Origin: Cylicocyclus nassatus
Lineage: Eukaryota; Nematoda; Chromadorea; Rhabditida; Strongylidae
Reading direction: 5' to 3'
DNA length: 64,000 bases
Assembly (NCBI GenBank): GCA_958299035.1
Contig: CATQJL010000305.1
Coordinates: forward strand, 75,360,792-75,424,791
Made by a program: the position numbers and the translations under genes. Shown here in pieces: positions 12,871 through 23,409 of this stretch (its first letter is position 1; the number at the start of each line of letters is the position of its first letter). Under the pieces are notes generated by a model. It did no database searches, had not been told where the DNA came from, and saw nothing but the letters and a program-made list of their open reading frames with translations.

Positions 12871-15020
12871 CTTAAGGCTCTGGGCGTACCTCGAGTGAGG
12901 AAGCTGTCGCGATTTCTGATCGTTACGACGGGCCCGAGGGGCAACTAAAAGTGGCGACTGAGTCTCCCCTCGCTCAGCCATGTGCATACCTTTGACGTAT
13001 GTCGTGTAATTGCACAAACTTCAAACGTCGAACATATTATCCACTCAGTAACCCTTTTGTACAGAGGATGCAAAGAACCAACCAAATGGCGCACGTACGT
13101 CCTAATTTGCATAGCTGGCAATGACAAATTATAAGAACTTTTAACAGAGCTTGTCGCTACATTTTTCATGCTATCACGTGAAACAGTTCTCTTAGATATG
13201 CTACTGTAGCGTGACCAATGACAAAGTTTGTAAGTGAGCCTAACGAGTTTCGTGATTTTGTAAGTTTTGCTACTTCACTTCTTTCAGTTCCAACAAAGCG
13301 GCTCTTGGAAATAAACGATGATTTGCTGCGAAAGTTTTGATGCACAAAATTTAAACTCCTTGAGAGAGTAAAAAACCGGAGGAGCAGTTTTATAAATTTG
13401 CGCAGCTAAGGTTTTGAGGAATGAACTTGTAACCCGAACATTGCTTAACAACGATTTGGAAAAAAAATGAGAACTCAAGATTTAATCTTACCAGAACCTG
13501 TACTCTTTGCTGCAAGCTTTGCGAGTATAGATTTGAACGCCGGAGAAGTCTATTTCCAAAACAAAGCACCACTGAGAGCTATTGTAGAATTTAAGCTTAA
13601 CATGTGTGCTTGTGCATGAACTAAAAGCTTGAATGAATTCTCTACAGCTTTCTACAGAAGACGTGAAAGAAGGACAGTCATATTCTCGTCAGCAAGACTA
13701 AACTACACGATAACTCAAAAATGCAGTTCGGGGTGTGCGACGGTGCGCTTGCCTGGAGTGAATCGGCGAGACGCGACATCGCGTTTATTCGGCAAAATTG
13801 CGACGATTTCGCCAAGTGAGCTATACACGCCAAAAACTGTGCAGCGATGAGCATTTTGGTCGCACGGTATGGCTACGATGGCTCATAAATCTTCGTAAGC
13901 GCATTCATAAGCAAAATTCGACGCGCTTACATGACTTCCACAAATTGTGCGCTTGTTCATTCGAGATCTGCGCGCGTTGGATTAATAACATTTATCAGGT
14001 TTTTAACAATAGCAATCATTTGTAGTCAAGTTAAAGCCGTAGCTTAAGGATCTGTTTTTTCTCAACGCATATAAAACAAGTTTTTTGATTTGTAACTGCT
14101 GAGCATAAGCTCGCGGCTCTTAAAAGCTTTTGGCATTCGAAAATGTATAGTATTCTGTGAATAGTTCATTATTTGTTTTAAATAATTCAGCTGTACAAGT
14201 GCTCTAAGTTGTGATTTTAAATTCAGTATATGAGGAAATGGAACAGAAGCGTAGCAAATGTCAGCCGTAAATCATAACAACGGATAAAATCGAAAATAGC
14301 TGAGTGCGTGACGGTTCCTCTGACCGGTCTTAGTCAACGCCCTGACACATTTTTTTCTGGTTGATGCGGCGGGCGTTTACCGAATAGATCTACCAATCTG
14401 TTGTGGGTCACGCTGTTCTCTGGAACATAATCTTCCACAATTCTTCAGAAGACAACTTGCTCAGCTGAAATGTATTTAAGGATTTGAATGATGATTTATT
14501 TCGATCAGTTCAAAAGAAGCTTTTAGTGTCGGGCACCTCTTTTGCAGTGCTTTATCTCTTTTAGATTAGAATATCCCCAGTGCTACAAAAATGGTATTTT
14601 TCCGTTATCCGAACCCATTTCGTCAACTAAGCGTTGTAAACTTTGCCTCTCATAATTGGATATTGTTACCATTTTGCCAGGATTACACATCTGTTATGTG
14701 TCGAAAAACCAACACTTCATGACCTTTTCGACTTGTTTTCGAAGGACATTTTTAGGACATAAACATAACTATCTATCTATCTACTCTTAGTTTCTTTCAA
14801 CTGTTTCAAGAAAAAACCCAACACGAGATTTCTGTAGGGACACCATTACGCTGCACTCTCTCTCTGATGTATCAAAAGCATTTTCTTCGTCCAGACTTCC
14901 TGATTCAAGCTCAGAAGAAATGAGCTATTGCCTTTATCAAGGTGTTGTGCCAATATGCAGACCTAGATGTGCTATACGTGTAATCTACCTCTACCTCCGG
15001 CATTGTGGATTTATCAACAA

Positions 15021-15058
15021 CCAGTGCGTCACCTCTGCTTCGCAGAGGCTCGCACTGG
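15021..15058. repeat. dispersed hairpin motif, copy 1
   Basis: CCAGTGCG..CCTCTGC and GCAGAGG..CGCACTGG pair around a TTC loop. A second copy in the opposite orientation, with compensating stem changes, lies at 44645-44674. Confidence 0.7.
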
Positions 15059-15672
15059 CCCTACTTTCTGTATGCTTTACTCCTTCCCGCACAAAAGTGA
15101 CAATGAAATCACCGCGCTATGCCGACTATCACGAATGATTTGTAAACAACTATTCATTCTAAAAGCTTTTCCATATGAGATTGGTAATTTCGCGTGAATG
15201 AAACTTCTCCCAAAGGAACAAATGCTGATTTGAATCGGTTTTTGGAGTCTTCATGGCTTGACATTTGCCATAAAATTCAATGTCACCGTGGGCTACATCT
15301 CTGTGCAAAAATCTTTTCAAATTATCGGGTAAAATCTTGGCAAAGTGAACACTTACGCAACCAAATCTTTTCGGCGCCGTTTTTGCAAATTAGTAAACTT
15401 TAGTTCAATTTTTTGAGCTAAAGTCCATCGTTTGCACATTAACTTGTCAAACAATCCGTGACCTTGCAAAAAGTTGTGCTACAGGCTCAATTTTACTGAC
15501 CAAAAGCCAAGTGGATCCGATTGACGCGTATTTTTTGAGGGATCCACACAACGGATCCGCTCAGGCTTTTGTACAGTGGACTCCCATGTAAGTAGCATGC
15601 TCTGTGCAAAATTTGGGCTCAAGAAATTCATTGGAACTCCCTCCATGAATTTCGTGACAGACAGAGATTCAG

Positions 15673-15699
<27 letters not shown>
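15673..15699. repeat. CA dinucleotide microsatellite
   Basis: A run of about 13 AC units, uninterrupted. Confidence 0.95.
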
Positions 15700-15703
<4 letters not shown>

Positions 15704-16310
15704 TAAACAACCCTTAGCCCGTTATTATAAGTTATGATGGTTGAAAGTTGCCTGGTAGAAATGATTGATATTAGAACGATGCTTGGTGCCTGTGGCCTTA
15801 GGAGATGAAATGTACACATTGCACTGTCTTGCAAAACTTCCATTTTTACTGATCTTTTCTCTGGAAGAAGTTATGAAGGAGTTTTGCGCTAAACGTAGCC
15901 ATCAAAGGGAAATACGATCGGAATGCCAATGCCACTACGCTGTGGTGTAGTGATGTGTTAGAGAGGGAAAATACTTAAGTTAGGAAACGTGGTCTGCTGT
16001 TGAGTGATATATGTCTTGACGTTCGCCTTGAAACGCCAATCTTAAAAACGTGCGCATTAGCTGCGCTACGTGTTTGTACGAGAGTAGAATTATTGATATG
16101 TACCGTAAAGATGGTGAAATTGAGGTGGTAAAAGTTGGGTCGCTAAAGCTTTGGAATCGTTCCAAGGAAAGTATTTGGTAATATAACAATTTGAAAGGCC
16201 ACGCTCACTAACCTTAACTCGTTAGAGATGAGATGTAAACCTAATCATGAACCGAACTATCTATCAGTTACTCCCCAGGAAATGTCTGAATAAATTCTGT
16301 CATACAGGCA

Positions 16311-16566
16311 CAGGGGCTTTCAATCTGAGTGTCACAGTCGGGCCGCTCGCGAGCCGCTTCGCTTGAGTCTCTCACAGCGTTCGCCCTCGATAGAAAATTT
16401 TCCCATGCTTGAGGCGTGAGGCTTATAATTTTTTCAAAGCATCAATAGCTGACGAACTTGGGAAAATGCCCCATGTCACGTTTGCGAATGCATCGAGGTA
16501 GCTTCAGCGAGGCAGCTTGTGAGGACTTGCGCCGCGCGACCACGATACTCAGATTGAAAGCCCCTG
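16311..16566. repeat. inverted-repeat element with CAGGGGCTTTCAATCTGAGT ends
   Basis: The left end CAGGGGCTTTCAATCTGAGT is mirrored at the right end by ACTCAGATTGAAAGCCCCTG, with partial pairing continuing inward. The interior is GC-rich and non-coding. No clear target-site duplication is visible. Confidence 0.7.
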
Positions 16567-17129
16567 CATGGGGCGTACCACACCATCGGTCGTGCGGAAT
16601 ACCCACGGGATAAGGCTGCAAGCGCGCAATGCAGGCGGCGAAATTAACGCTCAAGCGCGAAAGCGTCTGCTGTTAGATCCGTGGCTAAGGTCGGACATTG
16701 CTCTCTTCGGAAATCTCTTGTTGACATGTATAGAATACTCCTTGCGTATCTGTTGAACTTCAATTTGTGTTTGATTACATGTTGAAATATCTTATTTTCC
16801 GTTCTGTTTCACGCGACATGATCAGCATTGACATCTTGACACTCCTCAGATTATCGCCGGGGGCAGGCGGTCATGCGATTTATGGGCGGGCGGGCACCGA
16901 AAAAATAGTTCGCTGATTTCTTGCGGTCCGCTTGCAGATATTTGGAAGAATTTTAACGAATTTTAGACGAATGCTTGGAGAACAATCGCGGTGTGCTTAT
17001 AGATTATTTGCGGCGCAGTGGCCGCATTCTCGCGGACTTTCCGCGATAATAGGCAAAATTTTCGGGGGCCGCACGGTCCTTTGTGGAGGACCGCGCAGTC
17101 CCCAGGTACTTTCCGCTGAGAGAAAGTAC

Positions 17130-17147
17130 CTCAAACTTGAGTAAACC
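17130..17147 (-). other. spliced-leader-1-like sequence (shortened)
   Basis: Read on the minus strand this is GGTTTA followed directly by CTCAAGTTTGAG and then GTAC. It equals nematode SL1 with four internal bases missing and one substitution, with GT immediately after the leader-like part as at the donor of an SL RNA. The rest of an SL RNA (Sm site, third stem) is not seen downstream, so it is not called an SL RNA gene. Confidence 0.5.
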
Positions 17148-17443
17148 AACGGTGACACCTCTGCCACATCTCAGATAATCGCCGGGGGCAGGCGGTCCGC
17201 AAACTCGCGCTTTTCTGCAAGCGGTCAGCAGGATTTTGGGGCGTGGCCAAACCTTCAGCGAGCGGTACTTCCTTTACTGTTTAATGTTCTGCCAGCGGGC
17301 AGCAACACAGAATTTTCTGCAGGCGCTCGGCAAATAATTTCTTTCAACGAGCGCTGTCCAAGCTTTCAGCAAGCGCTCGGACTCTTTTTAAGCAGTTTCG
17401 GGCATACGTCGAGCACAGGTAAGACTCTGTGTGGCGGAGGTGT

Positions 17444-17464
17444 GTTTAATTACTCAAGCTTGAG
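17444..17464 (+). other. spliced-leader-1-like sequence (19 of 21 bases)
   Basis: GTTTAATTACTCAAGCTTGA plus G matches nematode SL1 from its second base with two substitutions and is followed by GTACC. The downstream sequence does not resemble the SL RNA body. It sits in a block that is inverted relative to the copy at 17130-17147. Confidence 0.6.
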
Positions 17465-18422
17465 GTACCCTATTTTCAGGTGCATAAGCCGCACCCTTTT
17501 TGCTCTAAACGCGAGCAGACCCAGGCGTGCCGCCGCGCGTATGTCTCGCGAAGCGGTCGCCTTATCGCATACTGCTCTCACTTGACGCGCTCCATGATGA
17601 CAGTCTTTTGGCGTGTTCGCCTTTAGAGCGAAAAGGGTACGGTTTATACGCCAGAAAATAGGGTACTTTCTCTCAGCGGAAAGCACCTGGGGGCTGCGCG
17701 GTCCTCCACAAAGGACCGTGCGGCCCTCGAAGATTTTGCTTATTCTCACGGAAAGTCCGCGAGAATGCGGCCACTGCGCCGCAGCTAATCTATAAGAAAA
17801 CCGCGATTGTTCTCCAAGCATTCGTCTAAAATTTCGCCTAAAGTCTTCCAAATATCTGCAAGCGGACCGCAAGAAATTATCGAACTATTTTTCCGGTGTC
17901 CGCCCGCCCATAAATCGCATAGCCGCCTGCTCCCGGCGATTATCTGAGATAGAGTCTTACTTGTGCTCGGCGTATGCCCGAAACTGCTTAAAAAGAGTCG
18001 GAGCGCTCGCTGAATAAATTATTTGCCGAGCGCTTGGAAAATGCTGCACTGCTGCCCGCTGGCAGAATATGCGACCGTAAAGGAAGTGCCGCCAGCTGAA
18101 GGTTTAGCCACGCCCCAAAATTCTGTTGACCGCTTGCAGAAAAGCGTTTTGCGGACCGCCTGCCCCCGGCGATTATCTGAATGGTTGGCCCGTAGTGAAC
18201 CCCCATTCATCTCAGGTGACTTGAGATTAGTCATTCAGAAGAACTTCCTCGGGTGAATCTAATCCCGCCCACCTTCCCACGCTTTAGGATAGTCAGTTCA
18301 ACAGTCAGAAGACTGTCTGGTCAAGTGTCACAGTCAGTTCACCAAAATGCCACTTATCCGAGGTTGAATTTTCGGGTGACCCGAGAGAAATAGTGTGCCT
18401 AAGAGGAGGATCAGACAAATTT

Positions 18423-18452
18423 CCCGTAAGTTGCTCGTGAGTAACTTACGGG
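18423..18452. repeat. small hairpin with CCCGTAAGTT arms
   Basis: CCCGTAAGTT and AACTTACGGG pair perfectly around a ten-base loop. It lies between weakly open frames on both strands and is probably part of a foldback repeat. Confidence 0.7.
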
Positions 18453-18732
18453 AGAATTCAGCTGACGTGCTACTGCGGTGCAAAATTCCCAAAATTGCAC
18501 AATTTCGGCGGCCTAAATGGGAAAGGGTCAATGAACAGCTGACAGCGGAGAGGATAGCGAAAAAGCAGGATTTCTCTTTTTTCAGGGCTCGCTTACGTTT
18601 CTCTTTCAAAAACTGCTTCAAACAACGATTTCTTGATTTGCTTCATTTGTTTTATGTTCCAACAACTTCGTTTCGTGATATTCTCGTCAAAATATGATTG
18701 TTTTATTTTATCCATTTGTTTGCTTGGCAATA

Positions 18733-18784
18733 TCCTTGATAGCGGTCGCCGTCGATATTTCTCGATGACGGCCGCTATCAAAGG
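18733..18784. repeat. hairpin with TTGATAGCGG arms
   Basis: CCTTGATAGCGG..GCCGTC pairs with GACGGC..CCGCTATCAAAGG around a short AT-rich loop. It is a foldback repeat with no gene attached. Confidence 0.7.
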
Positions 18785-18816
18785 TTATCCTGTGGTGGCA
18801 CAAAAATTCGCCATTA

Positions 18817-18880
18817 GCCGGTTGTGAACCATGGACTTTCGCGTTGAAACCCTTTCACTTAGCCGTTCGACTAAACCGCT
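18817..18880 (-). other. tRNA-like or tRNA-derived SINE sequence
   Basis: On the minus strand TAGTCGAACGG fits the tRNA A-box consensus, and GGTTCACAACC, about 45 bases downstream, fits the B-box with one mismatch. The anticodon arm does not fold properly: TGAAA and TTTCA pair around only three bases. A functional tRNA is therefore unlikely; a tRNA-derived repeat is the better reading. Confidence 0.35.
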
Positions 18881-21275
18881 CAAGGGGATTATTTTTTGAG
18901 AACGCACAAGATCTCTAGGACTAGAAAGTGATCCGCATCCTGATCAATAGCTCACTGGATGCCGGGCTGAGTCGTTCTACATACAACGTAGGCCCGCCCC
19001 CAGCCGAGTTGGGCTGAACAGGGGTTTACTACGGGCCGTTGCCTGCCGTATCGGTAACGGAAAAGGAATTGGGCTTTGTGTGACCTCGTTTGACTTCAAC
19101 GATGTGGTTATATCGCCAAAGAGACTTGAGAACCTTGCACATCTTGTCTAATATACTTACATGATTCTCCCGTTATAGTAGTAAACCAATCAAATAGCGT
19201 AACGAATGAAAGATTTCCTCAATCATACTTGTGCAAAGCGTGAAGTCACCTATCTCAGAATGGATGACTACTTCCATGACTACTCCCTACTCCCACGCAT
19301 GAGCGCAAGATGCGTACCGTACCTGCTTGAGCATTCTTCGAACGGCACTATCATTTGAAGTGTTTCGCTGCAAGCAGCAGTCGGTACAAGCACGGAATCT
19401 AATGCAACATAAGAATAGAAGGTAAACATGAAATAAATCAACATCATGAGTCTATATGTGTTAGCGTTTGCGCTCGAGTGCAATCGCCTCTGCTTGCGGC
19501 GCGCACGCTCTGCCTCATCCCCTGGATACCCCGGCCGATGGTGATCGCTATACTCTACACATAGCATGCCTTATTTTTCTCCACACTTGGCAATTGGTCA
19601 ACACTTCCTCTAAATCAAATTTGAGCCATGGAGGCAACAGAGAGAATTTTTCATTACCGAAATGGGTAAACAAACAGGAAGGTAATCGGTAAATTCTCTG
19701 TTGTTTTCCTGACAGGGCTCGGCACGACCTGCGGAACCAGTGGCTTTTGGAACTGCTCCACATTGAGCTTCGCAAAATTTCACGAGTTCACTTCCTTTTT
19801 GAGAACCCCATACTTATTACGTGTTTTTTAAATCTGTGCTGTCGGTCCAACGCTAGAAGAGCGAAGCACCTTCCCCGTCTCCCCCCCCCCAACCTCTTAC
19901 AAACGATATCAACACTAGCGTCGAACGCGTCCATGTTCGGAGCCTACAGTTTGTGTCATTCACGTGCCTGCGGTATGCGCCATCAACACGTCAGAGCTTT
20001 AGTCCGCGTTTGCTCGCATATGGCTTACGCATTTAAAATGGCCCATTGATGGGAGGCCATGCACAAAGCCCCGCGTTGCGCATGCGTAGTTCCCACGCGA
20101 AAGGGAGTACGTAATTGACTGATTTTCACATCTCCCTACCGTTATTGATCGGCTTCTAAAAAATTAATCGGAAGCAGAAACAAACAAGAACAAAAACATG
20201 TAAAGATTTGAGGACCAAAGTCAAAAGGGAGTAAACATCAGTGAAATAAAAGATTTTCTCTATGATCTGCTCGAGGCGCACTTTGACGGAGTATTGCGTC
20301 GCCAACAAGAAAATTCTGGGGATTATAAGAAAAGTCCAAAGGAACGATTATGAAACCGTTTTGCGTTTTTATGAAAACTTCTGGAGTCCAGATACAATTC
20401 ATGAAAAACCTTTGAAAATTATATGCGCGAAGTTCCGACTCAGATAGTATGAAGGTGATTTGTAAAAAATTCGGCACGCTTTCATTTGCACTACTTTGAA
20501 TTCGCTCGGCATGTGCACCCAAGTCTGGTATCACATCACTGCGTTTTGAATTCCTCGTTTGGAGCTTGAATTTGAATTGACGCGCTGTGCGACATCGTGT
20601 TAGAACATAGATAATCGCCCTGACCGACCGTTCAATTCATTGTCATGTCTGGACGGACGATTTTCAATGTAGTTTGAATCTGAGTTGCTCTGCATTTTTG
20701 GTAGCATCGCCACGCCACAAGAACAATATTTTATTTATTTATTTATTTATGCATTCATTGATGCGCCTAACGAACATATTAGTTCGATAAGATTGCTAAT
20801 TTGCAGTAAATGGTAAAACGAAGAACAAGTGCTGGTTTTTCAAAAAATCAAACTGTGCTGCAAAAATAAAATTATAGCCCACTCTCAATAGGTGTATAGG
20901 TATGAGTATAAGCGAGGAAGCATGAATCATGTTGCAAGCATTTGTGAATAGCCTTTGAGCTATCACTCTCAAGCGAAAAAAGAGAAAGGCACCAGAGCGA
21001 ATGGTCTTAAGTCCATGTCTGCCCCTGCTGGAGTACTTCTTTGAGCTTTCTCTTACATCGCTCCCATGGGGGAAGAAGGCATTATTTATTTATTTATTTA
21101 TTTATTACATACGCTCTAGGCGTTCCTTAAAAAGGCAAAAACACACAGTTGCTCATACTCTAATACCACGTTAATTCATTATGTAATTTGGGTCTAAGCA
21201 TTTGGACTAGATTATTGGAAGTGTGATGAAAGCCTGTTTGTGACTGCTCTAAGACTGTAGTCAACAGAACTGAAT

Positions 21276-21640
21276 TAGTGTGTTTTGTGGAGATGGTACC
21301 CATGCCCCCTTTTTTGCCAGCAAAAATTTTGATTCAAACAAGCAAACGGTTTGATGGTTGATAAACTGTCTAATCTCACCAAACCAGTATGCCGAGGAGA
21401 GTGCAGTGACTCAAATGGATAGCAGTAAGGATTGTAGAGAATGAATGACTCATATGTGAGTAAGATCATATTAAGCTAGTGTAATCTATGGAGTGGTAAT
21501 CATACCACCTCGTTTGCCAGCAGAAAATGCTCTTGCTAAAATAAGCAAAACGGGGCTCGGTTGATGAAATAGTACTAAAGAACCTTGCCCAAATGATTCC
21601 GGGGAGAGTCCAATGACTCCGAAAGAATATCAATGAGTTT
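21276..21640. repeat. diverged tandem duplication, about 200-bp unit
   Basis: The stretch beginning near 21276 (TTTTGTGGAGATGGTACCCA, then TTTGCCAGCA) recurs near 21485 in the same order (ATGGAGTGGTAATCATACCA, then TTTGCCAGCA). Shared blocks continue for about 150 bases, including CCGAGGAGAGTGCAGTGACTC / CCGGGGAGAGTCCAATGACTC. It is non-coding. Confidence 0.6.
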
Positions 21641-22639
21641 CACTTTTTATGTATCAACTAGAGCAAGTCAACAAGCTGTACTGATAGAAATGGGCAAATT
21701 TTTAGACCTGAATTACCATAATGACAAAACATGGATTAGTAAGACATGTAAAAAGAAAATGTTACTAAGAAAAAACACAAGTTGTCGTAATGGAAATTGA
21801 GTTTGTAGTTTAAAAACTCCGTGCACTCGAGTTGAGTCAAACGCATAAATAAGGGCAGGACGGGCAGTGATCATGAAGAAGTTAGGATGACCATTGGAAT
21901 GAACGACACATATCCACGTACATTATAGATGTCATAAGCTCTGTTCAACCTGAAGTATTTCATTTAAATCAACTTAATAGATCATAAGTGCATGTGTATA
22001 GTATTATGAATGAGGTCGTGAACACCCTATAAGTGAGGCTTAATCCAGATTGCGAAAACAATTGAAAAGGGTTTGATTTTTGAAGAAGCCAGTCCTTGCA
22101 CATGTCAATAAACATGAAACAGCTGAACTGAAACTAAAAAATGAAGTAATAGTAAGAAAGTTTAGCTATTTTTGAATTATTTCACTTGTAAATCAAGTGT
22201 ACTAATTCTACATTTGAAAGTAGCTACATTCTCGGCTTGCAGCGTATTACACGGTAGTGTACAAAGCCATCGTGGAATCCTATAAAAGAAACTGTTGAAC
22301 ACGAAACGAAAACGTTTTCTTTGAATACATGAATAATAAATGTGAAACCTAGCATTTCTACTAGTCGGTCTGAAAATCCAATATCTACTCGCATTGGTTC
22401 TGAGCTCTTTGCGAATAAATCGGAAGGCAACGACACCCCCGTGGGGGTGATCAGCATGCTCGATTACACCCCTCTGCCAAATTCCAGCCCCTTAGCTCAA
22501 ATTTTGCAAAAAATCGATAAAATCGACATCGATCGATAACGAAAAGTGGACTGTGACACCCGCCGGGGCCCGAAGTGTATGTGTGCCAAGTTTGGTCCGG
22601 ATCGGTTAAGAAATGGAATTTTCTATTCGGAACATATGT

Positions 22640-22695
22640 ACAGACAGACATACAGACAGACATACAGACAGACATACAGACAGACAAACAGACAT
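22640..22695. repeat. tandem 12-mer ACAGACAGACAT
   Basis: Four to five copies of the 12-mer follow GGAACATATGT and precede a TTTATATATAAGATA stretch. The surrounding 22440-22640 reads like the tail of a dispersed repeat. Open frames through it are low-complexity artefacts. Confidence 0.85.
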
Positions 22696-23072
22696 TCAGC
22701 TTTATATATAAGATATCTAGCCTTGATTCCAGCTTTTCAGCTGTGCCGGTCTCTGTTTTGATCGTATCCACATTCACGACAACTGTTAAATTAGGATCAG
22801 ACACTCGTGGTTGAAGCCTGTGTGCGGCAGAAAAGTGGGAGGCCCCGACCTTGTGCATTAGAGGCCTTTTTTGCCATTTTCGCCATCTTTAGCGTAGATT
22901 TTCGAATTCAGCGTAGCGAATGGGTTCAGGTAAGCACAAAATCTCAAAACCGACTTCTTGCCCATACACTGCCTTTTAGTTCCGCAGGAAGTCCGCTAAC
23001 AAAATGAGAAGTCGCGTACAAATCGACAATTTTGCGCGACACCCAGTTTTTCCAAACTTTCGGAGTTATCCC

Positions 23073-23164
23073 GAATTATATGAAGCGGGAGAAAACTGGG
23101 ACACGGATTCATTTTGATGAATTATATGAAGCGGGAGAAAACTGGGACACGGATTCATTTTGAT
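23073..23164. repeat. perfect 46-bp tandem duplication
   Basis: The unit starting GAATTATATGAAGCGGGAGA occurs twice back to back without a mismatch, which points to a recent event or an assembly artefact. Confidence 0.9.
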
Positions 23165-23409
23165 TTACCTTTAATTCTTCAAATCCAGCGTATACCTTAC
23201 ATTTACTGTGAACTTTCGAACGGCGATGTACGCGTTTCTGCCCTTTTCAATCCGTTGCAGAACACAACCAGAAGAAGACGTCGAAAGTGTAAAGTCAATG
23301 ATTTATGGATATAAGACTGAATGTTGAACTGTTGATTTTGGTTCATTTCATTTTAGCTAATTGATTCAATTTAGTGACTTAATTGAGTGTTCGATAAATT
23401 AGAAGCTAA

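Larger units (their letters stand above)
10400..16310. other. gene-poor stretch
   Basis: No exon chain or RNA gene is recognised. There are two small hairpins (12832-12870, 15021-15058), a CA microsatellite, and GC-richer patches near 10630-10670 and 11740-11820 that look like repeat debris. Confidence 0.4.
16849..18181. repeat. GC-rich composite of interleaved inverted repeats
   Basis: A terminal motif close to TCAGATAATCGCCGGGGGC occurs four times: direct near 16850 and 17168, inverted near 17951 and 18181. Arm A (about 16849-17130) is repeated inverted at about 17640-17951. Arm B (about 17168-17415) is repeated inverted at about 17951-18181. The order is therefore A, B, A', B' rather than the nested order of a simple foldback. 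Two shorter inverted blocks carrying spliced-leader-like sequence flank arm B. Long open frames here, such as 17450-17872 on the minus strand, follow the GC content and have no family resemblance. Confidence 0.8.
18881..23072. other. gene-poor stretch with microsatellites
   Basis: No convincing exon is seen. ATTT microsatellites lie at about 20731-20752 and 21083-21106. Short frames at 19280-19567 and 20238-20534 (minus) have no recognisable domain. Confidence 0.4.

Noticed and set aside
17450..17872. 140-codon minus-strand open frame.
   Set aside because: It lies wholly in the GC-rich inverted repeats, is mirrored by frames in the other copy, and shows no protein family features.
22451..22858. 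135-codon minus-strand frame with VCMSVCMSVCM repeat.
   Set aside because: The repeat comes from the ACAGACAGACAT microsatellite; no splice or family support.
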